From NCBI RefSeq assembly GCF_015356755.1, contig NZ_JADFCO010000066.1, positions 186,001-250,000 on the forward strand: a stretch of DNA of 64,000 nt, written 5' to 3'. The position numbers were made by a program, and so were the translations under genes. Below, piece by piece: positions 28,239 through 37,467 of the stretch (its first letter is position 1; every line of letters begins with the position of its first letter). Origin of the DNA: Nonlabens antarcticus. Lineage in GTDB: Bacteria > Bacteroidota > Bacteroidia > Flavobacteriales > Flavobacteriaceae. The notes below the pieces were generated by a model that had not been told where the DNA came from, searched no databases, and saw only the letters and a list, made by a program, of their open reading frames with translations.

Positions 28239-29054
28239 TTAATATTCCCACTTCCTCAATTTGTTGAGGGCTTCCATTTCCTCGCGGGTTTCTGCAGGAA
28301 TGACTTTTAGAAAGGAAACATGCTGCTCGATCGCATATTCGATTTGTTCGACGATTTTTTCTACGCTATCATTTTCATAATCAATCTCTAGGGGTTCTTT
28401 AATGACCATGGATTGGAGAATATTGCGCTTCTTTATACGCAACCCTTTCTTATCAAAACTACGGCGAAAACCATCGATAACCACGGGTACCACAATGGGT
28501 TTGTAGTGCTTAATTATATGTGCTGTTCCCTTGCGTATAGGTTTAAAAGGTTTAGTCGTTCCTTGAGGAAAGGTAATGACCCACCCGTCATCCAGTGCAA
28601 CACCTATATTTTTAGTATCATCAGGATTTACGTTACGAGAAACTTCCTGTCCTTCTGCCCTCCAAGTGCGTTCCACTGTTACTGCGCCTGCATAGGCCAT
28701 TATTTTTGGAAGAATGCCGCTTTCCATTGTTTCTTTTGCCGCTACATAATACATGTTGAGTTTAGGATGCCACAGATAACCCACATTTTTAATAGTGTCT
28801 TCCCTACCAGATAACGATGCGTTAAATACATGGAACATGCTCACGACATCTGCAAAATAGGTTTGATGGTTAGAGACAAAAAGTACGCCGGTAGGAGGTA
28901 GTTTTTTAATGATCTCACTACCCTCAATCTGTAATTCATTGAAACCTCTATACCGTCTGTGAGAGAGACCTCCCGCGATACGAATCAACCACAGTTTGAT
29001 AAAAAGTATATGACCAAAAGGATTTCGCTTGAACAATCCCATAAATAAATTCAA
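28239..29054 (-). CDS. PlsC-type 1-acylglycerol-3-phosphate acyltransferase
   Basis: These enzymes acylate lysophosphatidic acid to phosphatidic acid at the inner membrane. The 271 residues include the active-site box NHQTYFAD (62-69), which has five residues between His and Asp instead of four, and FPQGTTKP (162-169) in place of FPEGTR. The rest, including an N-terminal hydrophobic stretch, is typical of the family. The unusual box might alter acceptor choice, so the substrate is not certain. It follows a repeat pair on the 3' side. Confidence 0.88.
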   Translation of the reverse strand: MNLFMGLFKRNPFGHILFIKLWLIRIAGGLSHRRYRGFNELQIEGSEIIKKLPPTGVLFVSNHQTYFADVVSMFHVFNASLSGREDTIKNVGYLWHPKLNMYYVAAKETMESGILPKIMAYAGAVTVERTWRAEGQEVSRNVNPDDTKNIGVALDDGWVITFPQGTTKPFKPIRKGTAHIIKHYKPIVVPVVIDGFRRSFDKKGLRIKKRNILQSMVIKEPLEIDYENDSVEKIVEQIEYAIEQHVSFLKVIPAETREEMEALNKLRKWEY

Positions 29055-29138
29055 ATTTGAACAAGAAGCTAAGGTAATAAATACAGTGGTTATCCCGCTA
29101 TATTTTATAGAGCCGGAAGTAAAAGAATCTACGTTTTA

Positions 29139-29786
29139 CTAAGAGTTGCGCGTCTGCAAAAACATTTCTCTAAACTCATAAAGCATCATCGCCGTCGCAC
29201 CCCAGACAATCTGATTCTGTAATAAAAAGCACGGAACATCAACATTTTCCATATAACTGGTTGATAGGTTATGAGAGGTTATATTTTTAGAGTCTAAAAG
29301 TTCCACCAAGGGCACTTCAATGATAGATTTCACCTCGCTGGGTTGTGGCGTGAAGGATAATTTCGCTTTCGCGAAAGCGAGATAAGGTCGCACCATATAA
29401 TTACTGGGAGGGATATAAATAGGGGTTGCCGCGCGTATCAAATGTTGATCTTCCATAGCTATACCTACTTCCTCCCAGGTTTCCCGCAAGGCCGTGATGG
29501 AGAAATCTGCATCTTCCTTTTCTGCCTTACCACCTGGAAATGCGATCTGACCGCTGTGTTTGCCTTTTGAAAGCATGCGCTCGATCAAAACGAAATACGG
29601 CGCATCGTTTTTAGGGTACAATAACATCATCGTGGCTGCTTCTTTAGGAGTTTTTGCAGCCATCGTTGCACGCTGTAATTCTTCTAACCGATCGACCGCT
29701 GCCATTTCTAGCTGGGCTTTCTGGCCGGGCAAGGGCATTTTGGTTAATTTTGGAACAATATCTAAAAAGTCGCTGAATGAAGTCAA
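29139..29786 (-). CDS. CoA pyrophosphatase, Nudix family
   Basis: The 215-residue protein carries the Nudix box, beginning PGGKAEKEDADFS (84-96) and continuing ALRETWEEVGI (99-109), preceded by the CoA-specific segment LIERMLSKGKHSGQIAFPGG. The reaction splits CoA to 3',5'-ADP and 4'-phosphopantetheine. The start is a TTG; it keeps the N-terminal SDFLDIVPKL of the family, whereas the ATG at 29738 would remove it. A perfect palindrome (29365) encodes LAFAKAK. It overlaps the divergent cyclophilin gene by ten bases at the 5' ends, an unusual arrangement. Confidence 0.9.
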   Translation of the reverse strand: MTSFSDFLDIVPKLTKMPLPGQKAQLEMAAVDRLEELQRATMAAKTPKEAATMMLLYPKNDAPYFVLIERMLSKGKHSGQIAFPGGKAEKEDADFSITALRETWEEVGIAMEDQHLIRAATPIYIPPSNYMVRPYLAFAKAKLSFTPQPSEVKSIIEVPLVELLDSKNITSHNLSTSYMENVDVPCFLLQNQIVWGATAMMLYEFREMFLQTRNS

Positions 29787-30508
29787 AGTGGATCTGTTTA
29801 CTGATGCTAATTCTAATTACCGCATCCTGTAAAGATAATGCAGTAGAAAATAAGGAACAGGAACAAAAAGAAGAAGTGGCAGAGCCCACAAAGGAGGAAA
29901 AAACGAAACAATCGTTAGCGGAATTTTACAAACCCAAAATGAACCGGGACGGTGACACGCTGCTTAGTTACATTCCCCAGGACAGCGTCAAAGCATTTTT
30001 TACCCGCTATGGAAAGAAAAACCCGGAAACGAAAATCCGCATGTCAACGAAATATGGAGATATTGATATGGAACTTTTTAGGGAAACGCCTATCTACCGC
30101 GCCAGTTTCATTTACCTTATTAAAAACGGCTATTTTGATGAAACGGTCGTATATCGCACAGTTCCTGGATTTATTGTGCAAGCGGGAGACAGCGATAACA
30201 TCATTACGGCAGAAAAACGTGGTAGCGCGGGAGATTATAAACTCGAGCCCCATTTTTTACCCAATGTAAAACACGCTTACGGAACGCTAAGCAGCGCCAA
30301 ACAATGGGAAGATAACCCGGAAGACTTGCACAATCCGTTTGATTTTTTCATTTCCTTACGAGCTACAGATCATTTGGACGGTGAGCATACCATTTTTGGC
30401 CAGGTCATTTCTGGAATGGACGTCGCCGAAAAAATATCCAAAGAAAAAACCGATAGCGCCGAATGGCCGCTGGTGGATGTTTATATTAAAATGAGTGTTG
30501 TTGAGTAG
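29777..30508 (+). CDS. Cyclophilin-type peptidyl-prolyl isomerase lipoprotein
   Basis: The 243-residue protein has a lipoprotein signal (ILITASC, Cys18), a charged linker (20-75), and a cyclophilin domain from about residue 88: STKYGDIDMELF, then VYRTVPGFIVQAGD with the catalytic Arg127. It should catalyse proline isomerisation in the periplasm while anchored by lipid. The 5' end overlaps the Nudix gene by ten bases on the other strand, so expression of the two may interfere. Confidence 0.92.
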   Translation: MKSKWICLLMLILITASCKDNAVENKEQEQKEEVAEPTKEEKTKQSLAEFYKPKMNRDGDTLLSYIPQDSVKAFFTRYGKKNPETKIRMSTKYGDIDMELFRETPIYRASFIYLIKNGYFDETVVYRTVPGFIVQAGDSDNIITAEKRGSAGDYKLEPHFLPNVKHAYGTLSSAKQWEDNPEDLHNPFDFFISLRATDHLDGEHTIFGQVISGMDVAEKISKEKTDSAEWPLVDVYIKMSVVE

Positions 30509-30743
30509 ATTTTGCCATTATCCAGAGTTCAAAGTATTGAGTTCTAAGTCCCTTTAGAGTTGGCCCAGATTTCTGTCTTGTTTTGAAGAAATCGCAGTTT
30601 GTCGTTTTAATTATAGATTGTAAGCAGTGATCAAGTTTAAATTTAAGTTTTGGTTTCTGTTCAAGTTTACAACATTTCACCTGTCCTGCAGACATCTTTC
30701 CAAAGGGAAGAAATTCAAAATCTATAGAAGCATTAGAAACAAA

Positions 30744-30786
30744 CTTATTTCCTCAATAAGGTAATGCCGGAGGCAAAGGGGCCTGC
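30744..30786. repeat. Double-hairpin element, copy E1
   Basis: Stem 1 is CTTATT/AATAAG with a TCCTC loop; stem 2 is TGCC-gga-GGCA; GGGGCCTGC follows. The same layout with different stem bases occurs at 31014, 53010 and in the 53.1-53.9 kb array. Confidence 0.7.
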
Positions 30787-30790
30787 ACAA

Positions 30791-30886
30791 TAGTGAATAT
30801 CTTAAAATTTACAGTCTTCAACTTTAATCAAATAGTAAGGCACAACTGTTCTCGACTGCGCTCTAACTGACATTTAAAGAGCGATT
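30791..30886. repeat. Direct repeat following E1
   Basis: Nearly repeated at 31058-31152, including TACAGTCTTCAACTTTA and TTCTCGACTGCGCTC. The latter motif also appears at about 37311-37336 and 37427-37456. Confidence 0.75.
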
Positions 30887-31013
30887 CGTCTATGAAGGAT
30901 AATTAAGATTTCGTATAAAGTGTAGAGAATATGATTACGAATCGTTTTGAGTGAATTGGATTACATTCCAAACATATGGAAAATTGACCAGCGAATTTTT
31001 TTAAAAAAACTTG

Positions 31014-31050
31014 TTTCCCAACTGGGAAAATACCGAAGATCATGGGGTTT
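31014..31050. repeat. Double-hairpin element, copy E2 (eroded)
   Basis: Stem 1 is TTTCCC-aact-GGGAAA. The second stem is lost (ACCGAAGAT), and the following GGGGTTTGC aligns with E1. Confidence 0.6.
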
Positions 31051-31057
31051 GCTTAAG

Positions 31058-31152
31058 AGTGAATATCTATAAATTACAGTCTTCAACTTTATTCAAAATA
31101 GTACTACACAACTGTTCTCGGCTGCGCTCTAACTGACATTTGAAAAGCGATT
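31058..31152. repeat. Direct repeat following E2
   Basis: Second copy of the 30791-30886 block, with scattered substitutions. Confidence 0.75.
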
Positions 31153-31214
31153 AATCAATAATCGGCAATCTATTCTTGCAGTATTCAATCGCATCTAACA
31201 ATTTTAGACTAAGA

Positions 31215-32273
31215 CTAATTCTTATAAACAATGGCATTAATATTCATTCCTGCGCCTACACTAGCAAACATAACGACATCGCCTCTTTCCACTTTGTGGT
31301 CTTTCATTTTACCTTTCATCACTAGATCCATAACCGTTGGAACTGTCGCAACGCTACTGTTACCTAGTTTGTGGATGATCATAGGCATAATGTGTTGAGG
31401 CATTTCCATACCATACAATTTGTAGAAACGAGTCACGATGGCCTCATCCATTTTTTCATTAGCTTGATGAATAAAAATTTTCTTCAAATCTTTAATATCA
31501 ACACCAGACTGATCTAACGCTGCTTTCATTCCTTCTGGAACTTTTGAAAGTGCGAAATTATAGATCCGTCTACCGTACATTTTAATATACTGTGTTTTAC
31601 TTTCTACATTAACATTGTATGATTTTTGGTTGAAAATAAAGAAAGCTTCCTCCTCCGTAAAAGTGGCTGTAGACTGTCCTATAATTCCTCGTTCGTCTGT
31701 GCTAGGTTCTACAATAACGGCACCGGCGCCATCAGAATATATCATGCTATCACGATCGTGAGGATCAACAACTCTAGAAAGAGCTTCCGCACCTATCACC
31801 AAAACCTTTTTAGCGAGTCCTGATTTGATAAAGGAATCAGCTTGAGTAAGACCTAAAATCCATCCCGGACAACCGAACAAAACATCATAAGCGACGCACT
31901 TAGGATTCCTAATGCCTAATTTTTTCTTTACTCTAGTGGCAAGACTGGGAACCATATCACTGCTACCGCCATCTGGTTTGACGTCACCATAATTATGAGC
32001 AACAATAATGAAATCGATCGTTTCTGGATCTGTTTTAGCATCCTCGATAGCTTTTAGTGCCGCGCTAGCAGCAATATCACTGGTAAAAAGATCATCACTA
32101 ATGTAACGTCGTTCTTCAATACCTGTGATAGCAACGAATTTCTTAATAATGGTCGCATTGTCACTCCCAAAGGAAGTACCGTCATTGTTGAGAAAATGAT
32201 GTCCCATGAACTCTTCATTCGTTCTTACAACATCAGGAATGTAACTTCCTACTCCAGTAATTTTGGCTTTCAT
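31215..32273 (-). CDS. 3-oxoacyl-ACP synthase III-like protein
   Basis: The 352-residue thiolase-fold protein keeps the KAS III triad: Cys135 in FGCPGW, His269 in IHQANEKM and Asn305 in HKLGNSS. KAS III enzymes condense an acyl-CoA starter with malonyl-ACP. This sequence is longer than typical FabH and stands outside a fatty-acid operon, so it may instead make a specialised beta-ketoacyl product. No acyl carrier protein is nearby. The family is secure; the substrate is not. Confidence 0.88.
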   Translation of the reverse strand: MKAKITGVGSYIPDVVRTNEEFMGHHFLNNDGTSFGSDNATIIKKFVAITGIEERRYISDDLFTSDIAASAALKAIEDAKTDPETIDFIIVAHNYGDVKPDGGSSDMVPSLATRVKKKLGIRNPKCVAYDVLFGCPGWILGLTQADSFIKSGLAKKVLVIGAEALSRVVDPHDRDSMIYSDGAGAVIVEPSTDERGIIGQSTATFTEEEAFFIFNQKSYNVNVESKTQYIKMYGRRIYNFALSKVPEGMKAALDQSGVDIKDLKKIFIHQANEKMDEAIVTRFYKLYGMEMPQHIMPMIIHKLGNSSVATVPTVMDLVMKGKMKDHKVERGDVVMFASVGAGMNINAIVYKN

Positions 32274-32392
32274 AATTTATAATAAAAGGTAAAAAAAGAG
32301 ATAATTCCTCAAACTTCCTAGTTCCTAGCGGTTTTTTCTATGCATGCATAGTAAATTTATGTTTCTCGAGCGTCGTTCACGATACCCCTTTT

Positions 32393-35230
32393 TTACATAT
32401 ATTCCTCCATGGGTGCACAAGTACACATCAAATTACGGTCTCCATAAGCATCATCTGCACGACGAACGGTAGGCCAGAATTTATTGTCAGATACCCATTC
32501 TAAAGGATAAGCGGCTTGTTCTCTGGAGTAAGGAAATTCCCATTCGTTTGAAGTCAACATCATCATGGTATGTGGTGCATTTTTCAAAACGTTGTTAGGT
32601 TCATCTGCACTGCAACGTATAATTTCTTCTTTAATGGAAATCATCGCTTCGCAGAACCGATCGATTTCTGCTTTGCTCTCAGATTCGGTAGGTTCTATCA
32701 TCATCGTTCCATTTACTGGAAAGGAAACTGTAGGGGAGTGGAAACCATAATCCATTAATCGTTTTGCAATGTCCACGACTTCAATACCATGTTCTTTAAA
32801 AGGACGACAGTCGATAATCATCTCATGTGCCGCGCGGCCTTTTTCTCCAGAATACAGACATTCATAGCTCCCTTTCAAGCGCTCCTTGATGTAATTTGCA
32901 TTCACAATGGCATACTCGGTCGACTTTTTCAAGCCATCAGCTCCCAGCATACAGATATATCCGTAAGATATCAAGCAAGCTAAAGCGCTACCAAAAGGAG
33001 CCGCACTAATAGGAGTGATCGCTTGATCACCACCCGTAGGAATGATAGGATTTGTAGGTAAAAATGGAACCAATTGTGGAGCGACACAGATAGGGCCTAC
33101 TCCAGGACCACCACCACCATGTGGAATGGCAAATGTTTTATGAAGGTTCAAGTGACAAACGTCTGCGCCTATATTCCCAGGATTAGTCAAACCTACTTGA
33201 GCATTCATATTTGCTCCATCCATGTAAACCTGTCCACCATTCTCATGAATCATGGATGTAATTTCTTTTATCGCACTTTCATAAACACCATGAGTTGATG
33301 GATATGTTACCATCAAAGCACTCAAGTTGTCTTTATGTTTTTCGGCTTTTTCCCGTAAATCATCTACATCGATGTTTCCATTTTCTAAAGCTTTTGTGAC
33401 GACTACTTTCATACCGGCCATTACAGCACTTGCAGGGTTTGTTCCATGAGCGCTAGAAGGGATCAAACAAATATTTCTGTGATGATCACCTCTAGATAGA
33501 TGATAGGCACGTATCGCCATTAATCCTGCAAATTCTCCTTGTGCACCAGAATTTGGTTGTAAAGAGGTACCTGCAAAACCTGTAGCTTCATTGAGTTGAA
33601 GCTCTAACTTTTTCAACATTTTCTGATACCCAGCCGCTTGATCGAGCGGTACAAAAGGGTGAATATTACCCCATTGCGGGTTAGATAACGGCAACATTTC
33701 TGATGCTGCGTTGAGTTTCATAGTACAAGATCCCAATGCGATCATCGAGTGATTCAAGGCAAGATCTTTACGCTCTAATTTCTTAATGTAACGCATCAAT
33801 TCCGTTTCACTGTGATAGGAATTGAATACTTCATAAGTCATAAAGTCCGTCTGACGTCCTGCTCCCACGTGGGATTCTTCAAGAAGTTCTGTTATTTTAG
33901 AGGCATCTTTACTTACCGCTTTCGCGAAAGCGGAAACGATATCATTCAAATCTGCTAATGACGTGGTTTCGTTAATAGAAACCTGAACTGTATCAGCATC
34001 AGGATAGTAGAAATTCAGTTCTTTTTCAAGAGCAATTTTACGAACGGCATCTGCTGGTGTTTTAAAACTAAGAGTATCAAAATAATGTTCGTTAGTTTGA
34101 TAAATACCTAATTTCTCAATGGCGTCTGCCAGAGTAGCTGTGTGTTTATGAACCTTTCCGGCAATGTATTTCAAACCACGTGGTCCGTGATAAACGGCAT
34201 ACATTCCAGCCATAACTGCTAGCAATACTTGAGCGGTACAAATATTAGATGTTGCCTTGTCGCGTTTGATGTGTTGTTCTCTGGTTTGTAAGGCCATGCG
34301 CAAGGCACGTTTACCATCCATATCTTTAGTGACGCCTATAATGCGCCCTGGAATCTGTCTTTTGAATTCTTCTCGAGTTGCAAAGAATGCAGCATGTGGT
34401 CCACCGTAGCCTAATGGAATTCCAAAACGCTGGGTAGTTCCCACCACTACATCTGCGCCCCAGTGTCCAGGTGCTTCTAACACTACTAATGAAAGAATAT
34501 CTGCGGCTACTGCTATACGGATTCCTTTATCTTGACACGCTTTCGCGAAAGCGGAATAATCAACAACCTTTCCACTCGCACCAGGATATTGCAGTAAAAT
34601 CCCATAAAAAGAATCGTCCTTATCAATCTCCTGCGGGTTTCCTTCTACCAACTCGATTCCCAGTGGGATCGCGCGGGTTTTCAATAATTCCTTAGTCTGT
34701 GGCATTACATCTTCATCAACGAAGAATTTTATGTGATCATTTTTCTTTTGATCTCGATCACGCACGGAAAAAAGAAGCGTCATAGCCTCTGCAGCAGCAG
34801 TGGATTCATCCAGTAAAGAAGCGTTTGCAAGCTCCATTCCTGTCAGGTCTGTAACCATCGTTTGATAGTTTAACAGCGCCTCAAGACGGCCTTGAGCAAT
34901 TTCAGCTTGATACGGAGTATAGGCAGTGTACCAGCCTGGATTTTCTAATACATTACGTTGTATCACCGCTGGAACTATTGCGGCATTGTAACCCAGGCCT
35001 ATAAAACTGCGGTACTGTTTGTTCTCTGCACCCAGCTTATTGATGTGGGAAGCAAATTCATATTCACTCATGGCGGCATCTAACTCTAGATCGTTTTTCA
35101 AACGAATTCCAGAAGGGATGGTTTCATGGATGAGTTGATCAATGCTGTCCACACCTATAGTGTCAAGCATAGGTTGTAAATCTGCGCGGCGTGGGCCTAT
35201 ATGTCTGAGGGCAAAACGGTCTGTATTCAT
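32393..35230 (-). CDS. gcvP: Glycine dehydrogenase (P protein)
   Basis: This is the full-length, single-chain P protein of the glycine cleavage system (945 residues), which decarboxylates glycine on PLP and passes the aminomethyl group to lipoyl-H protein. The PLP lysine is Lys698 in HLNLHKTFAIPHGGGGPG. Two perfect palindrome copies lie inside the gene (33918 and 34539), both read as SAFAKA. gcvT and gcvH are not in the window, and I see no glycine riboswitch in the leader. A promoter box lies 30 bases upstream. Confidence 0.97.
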   Translation of the reverse strand: MNTDRFALRHIGPRRADLQPMLDTIGVDSIDQLIHETIPSGIRLKNDLELDAAMSEYEFASHINKLGAENKQYRSFIGLGYNAAIVPAVIQRNVLENPGWYTAYTPYQAEIAQGRLEALLNYQTMVTDLTGMELANASLLDESTAAAEAMTLLFSVRDRDQKKNDHIKFFVDEDVMPQTKELLKTRAIPLGIELVEGNPQEIDKDDSFYGILLQYPGASGKVVDYSAFAKACQDKGIRIAVAADILSLVVLEAPGHWGADVVVGTTQRFGIPLGYGGPHAAFFATREEFKRQIPGRIIGVTKDMDGKRALRMALQTREQHIKRDKATSNICTAQVLLAVMAGMYAVYHGPRGLKYIAGKVHKHTATLADAIEKLGIYQTNEHYFDTLSFKTPADAVRKIALEKELNFYYPDADTVQVSINETTSLADLNDIVSAFAKAVSKDASKITELLEESHVGAGRQTDFMTYEVFNSYHSETELMRYIKKLERKDLALNHSMIALGSCTMKLNAASEMLPLSNPQWGNIHPFVPLDQAAGYQKMLKKLELQLNEATGFAGTSLQPNSGAQGEFAGLMAIRAYHLSRGDHHRNICLIPSSAHGTNPASAVMAGMKVVVTKALENGNIDVDDLREKAEKHKDNLSALMVTYPSTHGVYESAIKEITSMIHENGGQVYMDGANMNAQVGLTNPGNIGADVCHLNLHKTFAIPHGGGGPGVGPICVAPQLVPFLPTNPIIPTGGDQAITPISAAPFGSALACLISYGYICMLGADGLKKSTEYAIVNANYIKERLKGSYECLYSGEKGRAAHEMIIDCRPFKEHGIEVVDIAKRLMDYGFHSPTVSFPVNGTMMIEPTESESKAEIDRFCEAMISIKEEIIRCSADEPNNVLKNAPHTMMMLTSNEWEFPYSREQAAYPLEWVSDNKFWPTVRRADDAYGDRNLMCTCAPMEEYM

Positions 35231-35259
35231 AGTGCTTATGTGGTCTATTTTAGAGGTTA

Positions 35260-35267
35260 CAAAAGTA
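35260..35267 (-). promoter_or_regulatory. -7 box TACTTTTG of gcvP
   Basis: Exact TAnnTTTG match on the minus strand, 29 bases before the gcvP ATG. Confidence 0.55.
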
Positions 35268-35355
35268 GTCGATTAGGGTTTAAAACCTAACAAGATCACG
35301 ACCAGTTAGCGGGTGTTTTTTCAACGTAAATGTGTAAGTTGTTAACGATGCGAAC

Positions 35356-35363
35356 TACCTTTG
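35356..35363 (+). promoter_or_regulatory. -7 box TACCTTTG, possibly for a leaderless mRNA
   Basis: An exact TAnnTTTG match ends four bases before the ATG at 35368. If it is used with normal spacing, transcription begins at or very near that ATG, so the mRNA would have almost no leader. Confidence 0.5.
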
Positions 35364-35367
35364 TATC

Positions 35368-36201
35368 ATGTCCCATATCAAGCGATGTTTTGAGTTTTAC
35401 ATCAGTAGCAGTTTGCACGTGAGCTTTTGCTACGTTGCATTTTATACCATAGTTGCTTTTTACGGAGGTTTTACACCTGGATACGTTGAGTTCATTGCGG
35501 TGGGAACAGCAACTCTAGCGGGTTATAACGTGGCAAAATATATTCATCTTATAGGAAACCGCTTTCGTTTTCATTATCCCATAAAGATTATTACAGTCAT
35601 TTGTGGTGTTGTTGCTTTAGTGACAGTGATTGACCTAGGAATGTATGCAGTACTGTTGTTCGGCTTTTGTGCGGTGCTGACCAGTCTCTATTCTTTGCCA
35701 GAAATTCTAGGCCGAAGCTTCCGGCAGATTCCAATCATCAAGTTGGTCACCATTGGAATTTCTTGGTCTGTTATGGCAGTGGTTTTACCTAGGATTTTAA
35801 TGGATGTAAGTGCATATGGACCTGTGTTTTATGAGAAATGGAGCATCGGGCTCATGTTCTGGGAAGCTCTAGAATATTCGCTATTTGTAATTGCATTATG
35901 CATCCCATTTGAAATAAGAGATCTAAAATATGATTCTCCACAATTGCGCACATTGCCTCAATTAATAGGGACTACATATTCTAAATGGGTTGGCTTTGTG
36001 TTGTTGATCCTTTGCGGGCTCATTGAGTTTGTGCAATATAACGACAGCCCATTGCAAGCCATTGCTACCTTGATTGCTCTAACCATTACCGGCTTTGCTG
36101 TTTCTAGAGCTGGTGCGTTTAAGAGTGACTATTATGCTAGTTTCTTTGTGGAGTCTATTCCTATTTTATGGCTAGGGATTTATATGCTTTTGAATTTTTA
36201 G
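35368..36201 (+). CDS. UbiA-superfamily-like membrane protein
   Basis: The 277-residue protein has about eight membrane segments. FEIRDLKYDSPQLRTLPQLIG (near 181-201) resembles the second Asp-rich motif of UbiA prenyltransferases. The first motif is replaced by AGYNVAKYIHL (51-61), which lacks acidic residues, so metal-pyrophosphate binding is doubtful. It may be a catalytically altered relative. Its stop overlaps the anti-sigma gene's stop by four bases on the opposite strand. Confidence 0.65.
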   Translation: MSHIKRCFEFYISSSLHVSFCYVAFYTIVAFYGGFTPGYVEFIAVGTATLAGYNVAKYIHLIGNRFRFHYPIKIITVICGVVALVTVIDLGMYAVLLFGFCAVLTSLYSLPEILGRSFRQIPIIKLVTIGISWSVMAVVLPRILMDVSAYGPVFYEKWSIGLMFWEALEYSLFVIALCIPFEIRDLKYDSPQLRTLPQLIGTTYSKWVGFVLLILCGLIEFVQYNDSPLQAIATLIALTITGFAVSRAGAFKSDYYASFFVESIPILWLGIYMLLNF

Positions 36202-36446
36202 CGAGACATCTGTTCTTTCAAACGGGATTTTATCGTTTCCTTCTGATCATTAGAAAGTTTGATCCATTGCAAATTGCTCATCCTTTTTGAAAAAGTATGA
36301 TTTTTCTTATCGAACTGACGGCACCCGGGACAATGTGAGGTGTGCAGTTTCAATCGAAATTTCTCCTTAGGGTTGAGATCCCGATATTGATCGCGTGTGC
36401 TCAACACGTGCGCTTCATTACAATTTAAAAATACTCTAGCTATCAT
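36198..36446 (-). CDS. Small zinc-binding anti-sigma factor
   Basis: This 82-residue protein has the ZAS pattern His-x3-Cys-x2-Cys: His35, Cys39 and Cys42 (HTSHCPGC), plus Cys9 and His13 that could complete the zinc site. Zinc anti-sigma factors hold an ECF sigma until a redox or other signal releases it. The gene overlaps the sigma gene by four bases, the usual arrangement for such pairs. No membrane segment is present, so it is a cytosolic type. Cognate pairing is inferred from the location. Confidence 0.75.
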   Translation of the reverse strand: MIARVFLNCNEAHVLSTRDQYRDLNPKEKFRLKLHTSHCPGCRQFDKKNHTFSKRMSNLQWIKLSNDQKETIKSRLKEQMSR

Positions 36447-37012
36447 TTCTCATTCTCATTGAACCATTTGTCTTTCAGGCATTCCATAAGTTGCACTCTG
36501 GCGCGGTGCAAGATTACCCATAAATTTGACGCCGTGATATTATGTTCCTTACAAATCGTTTCTGTTTCTAAATTATCTATTGATTTTTGTATAAATATTG
36601 TGGCGTATCGTTCTGGTAATGAACTAATACAAGCATTTAGAGCCTCGCCTAATTCTCGCTGCTCAATCTCATCTTCAATCGTGGGATTGCGCAAATCACT
36701 CACTCTTTCTTCTAGCCAGTCACCTTCCTGGTCACTCGTTTCCATATAACTGACGCGAACTTCCGCTTTTCCCTTTTTACTGTTTTGCTTTCGGTATTGA
36801 TCGATAATTTTGCGTTTCAAAATTGAAATCAACCAGGTTCTTTCTGTACTATTTCCTTGAAATCTATGGGCACTCTTCAATCCAGCTAAGAAAGTTTCAG
36901 ACACTAAATCTTGTGCCAGATCAGAATCATTGATTCTTGTAATGGTATAATTAAACAAGTAGTCACCGTAGCGATCTACCCACTTTTCTGGAACTAATTT
37001 TACTTCAGGCAT
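36443..37012 (-). CDS. ECF-type RNA polymerase sigma factor
   Basis: The 189 residues contain sigma region 2 (about 15-75; YLFNYTITRINDSDLAQDLVSETF, then ERTWLISILKRKIIDQYRK) and region 4 (about 130-180; LPERYATIFIQKS, then the helix ICKEHNITASNLWVILHRAR). It is translated with the downstream anti-sigma gene. The regulon is unknown; I found no autoregulatory site in the 450-base region ahead of it. Confidence 0.9.
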   Translation of the reverse strand: MPEVKLVPEKWVDRYGDYLFNYTITRINDSDLAQDLVSETFLAGLKSAHRFQGNSTERTWLISILKRKIIDQYRKQNSKKGKAEVRVSYMETSDQEGDWLEERVSDLRNPTIEDEIEQRELGEALNACISSLPERYATIFIQKSIDNLETETICKEHNITASNLWVILHRARVQLMECLKDKWFNENEK

Positions 37013-37467
37013 CTTTATTTTAAATCACTAATTTCAAATCATAAAATCACAATTGGCAAATCTTGACTTGCTTTGCAAATCGTGAATCTAAATTGCCAAC
37101 TTTTTAACTTCCTGCTTTGAGCTCACATCAAAACCTTTAATCTCAAAACGTTCTCGGCTTTACTCGGAAGTAAATTGAAAAATTATCAAATCTTCATTTG
37201 CAAATTACAACTTCGTTATTTGTGTATCGACAGGAATACGTCTTATCTCTCTTCTTTTTTGTTTTTGTTCTCTGTTCCTTTTATTTTCTATAACCACCTC
37301 AACACTTAAACTCTTCTCGACTGCGCTCGAACTGACATTAGAAAAATCTGAATTTTAAAATCCAGAGCTCGCGAGTCGTTCTAGTTTAATCTTTTCTGCT
37401 TCTTTTGTCAAAATTTCAACTCCTAAACTGTTCTCGACTGCGCTCGAACTGACTTTTTTAATAATTA
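37013..37467. other. Intergenic region with TTCTCGACTGCGCTC repeats
   Basis: It contains two good copies (37311-37336 and 37427-37456) and one degenerate copy (near 37146) of the motif also seen at 30843 and 31108. No gene is visible. Confidence 0.65.

Larger units (their letters stand above)
30509..31214. other. Intergenic region with two double-hairpin elements
   Basis: About 700 bases with no gene. It carries two related units: a double-hairpin head (30744-30775 and 31014-31029) followed by a shared block (30791-30886 and 31058-31152) that contains the hexamer run TTCTCGACTGCGCTC. The second unit is more eroded. Confidence 0.7.

Noticed and set aside
35231-35367. Glycine riboswitch before gcvP
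   Set aside because: The 137-base region has none of the conserved core elements that I would expect.
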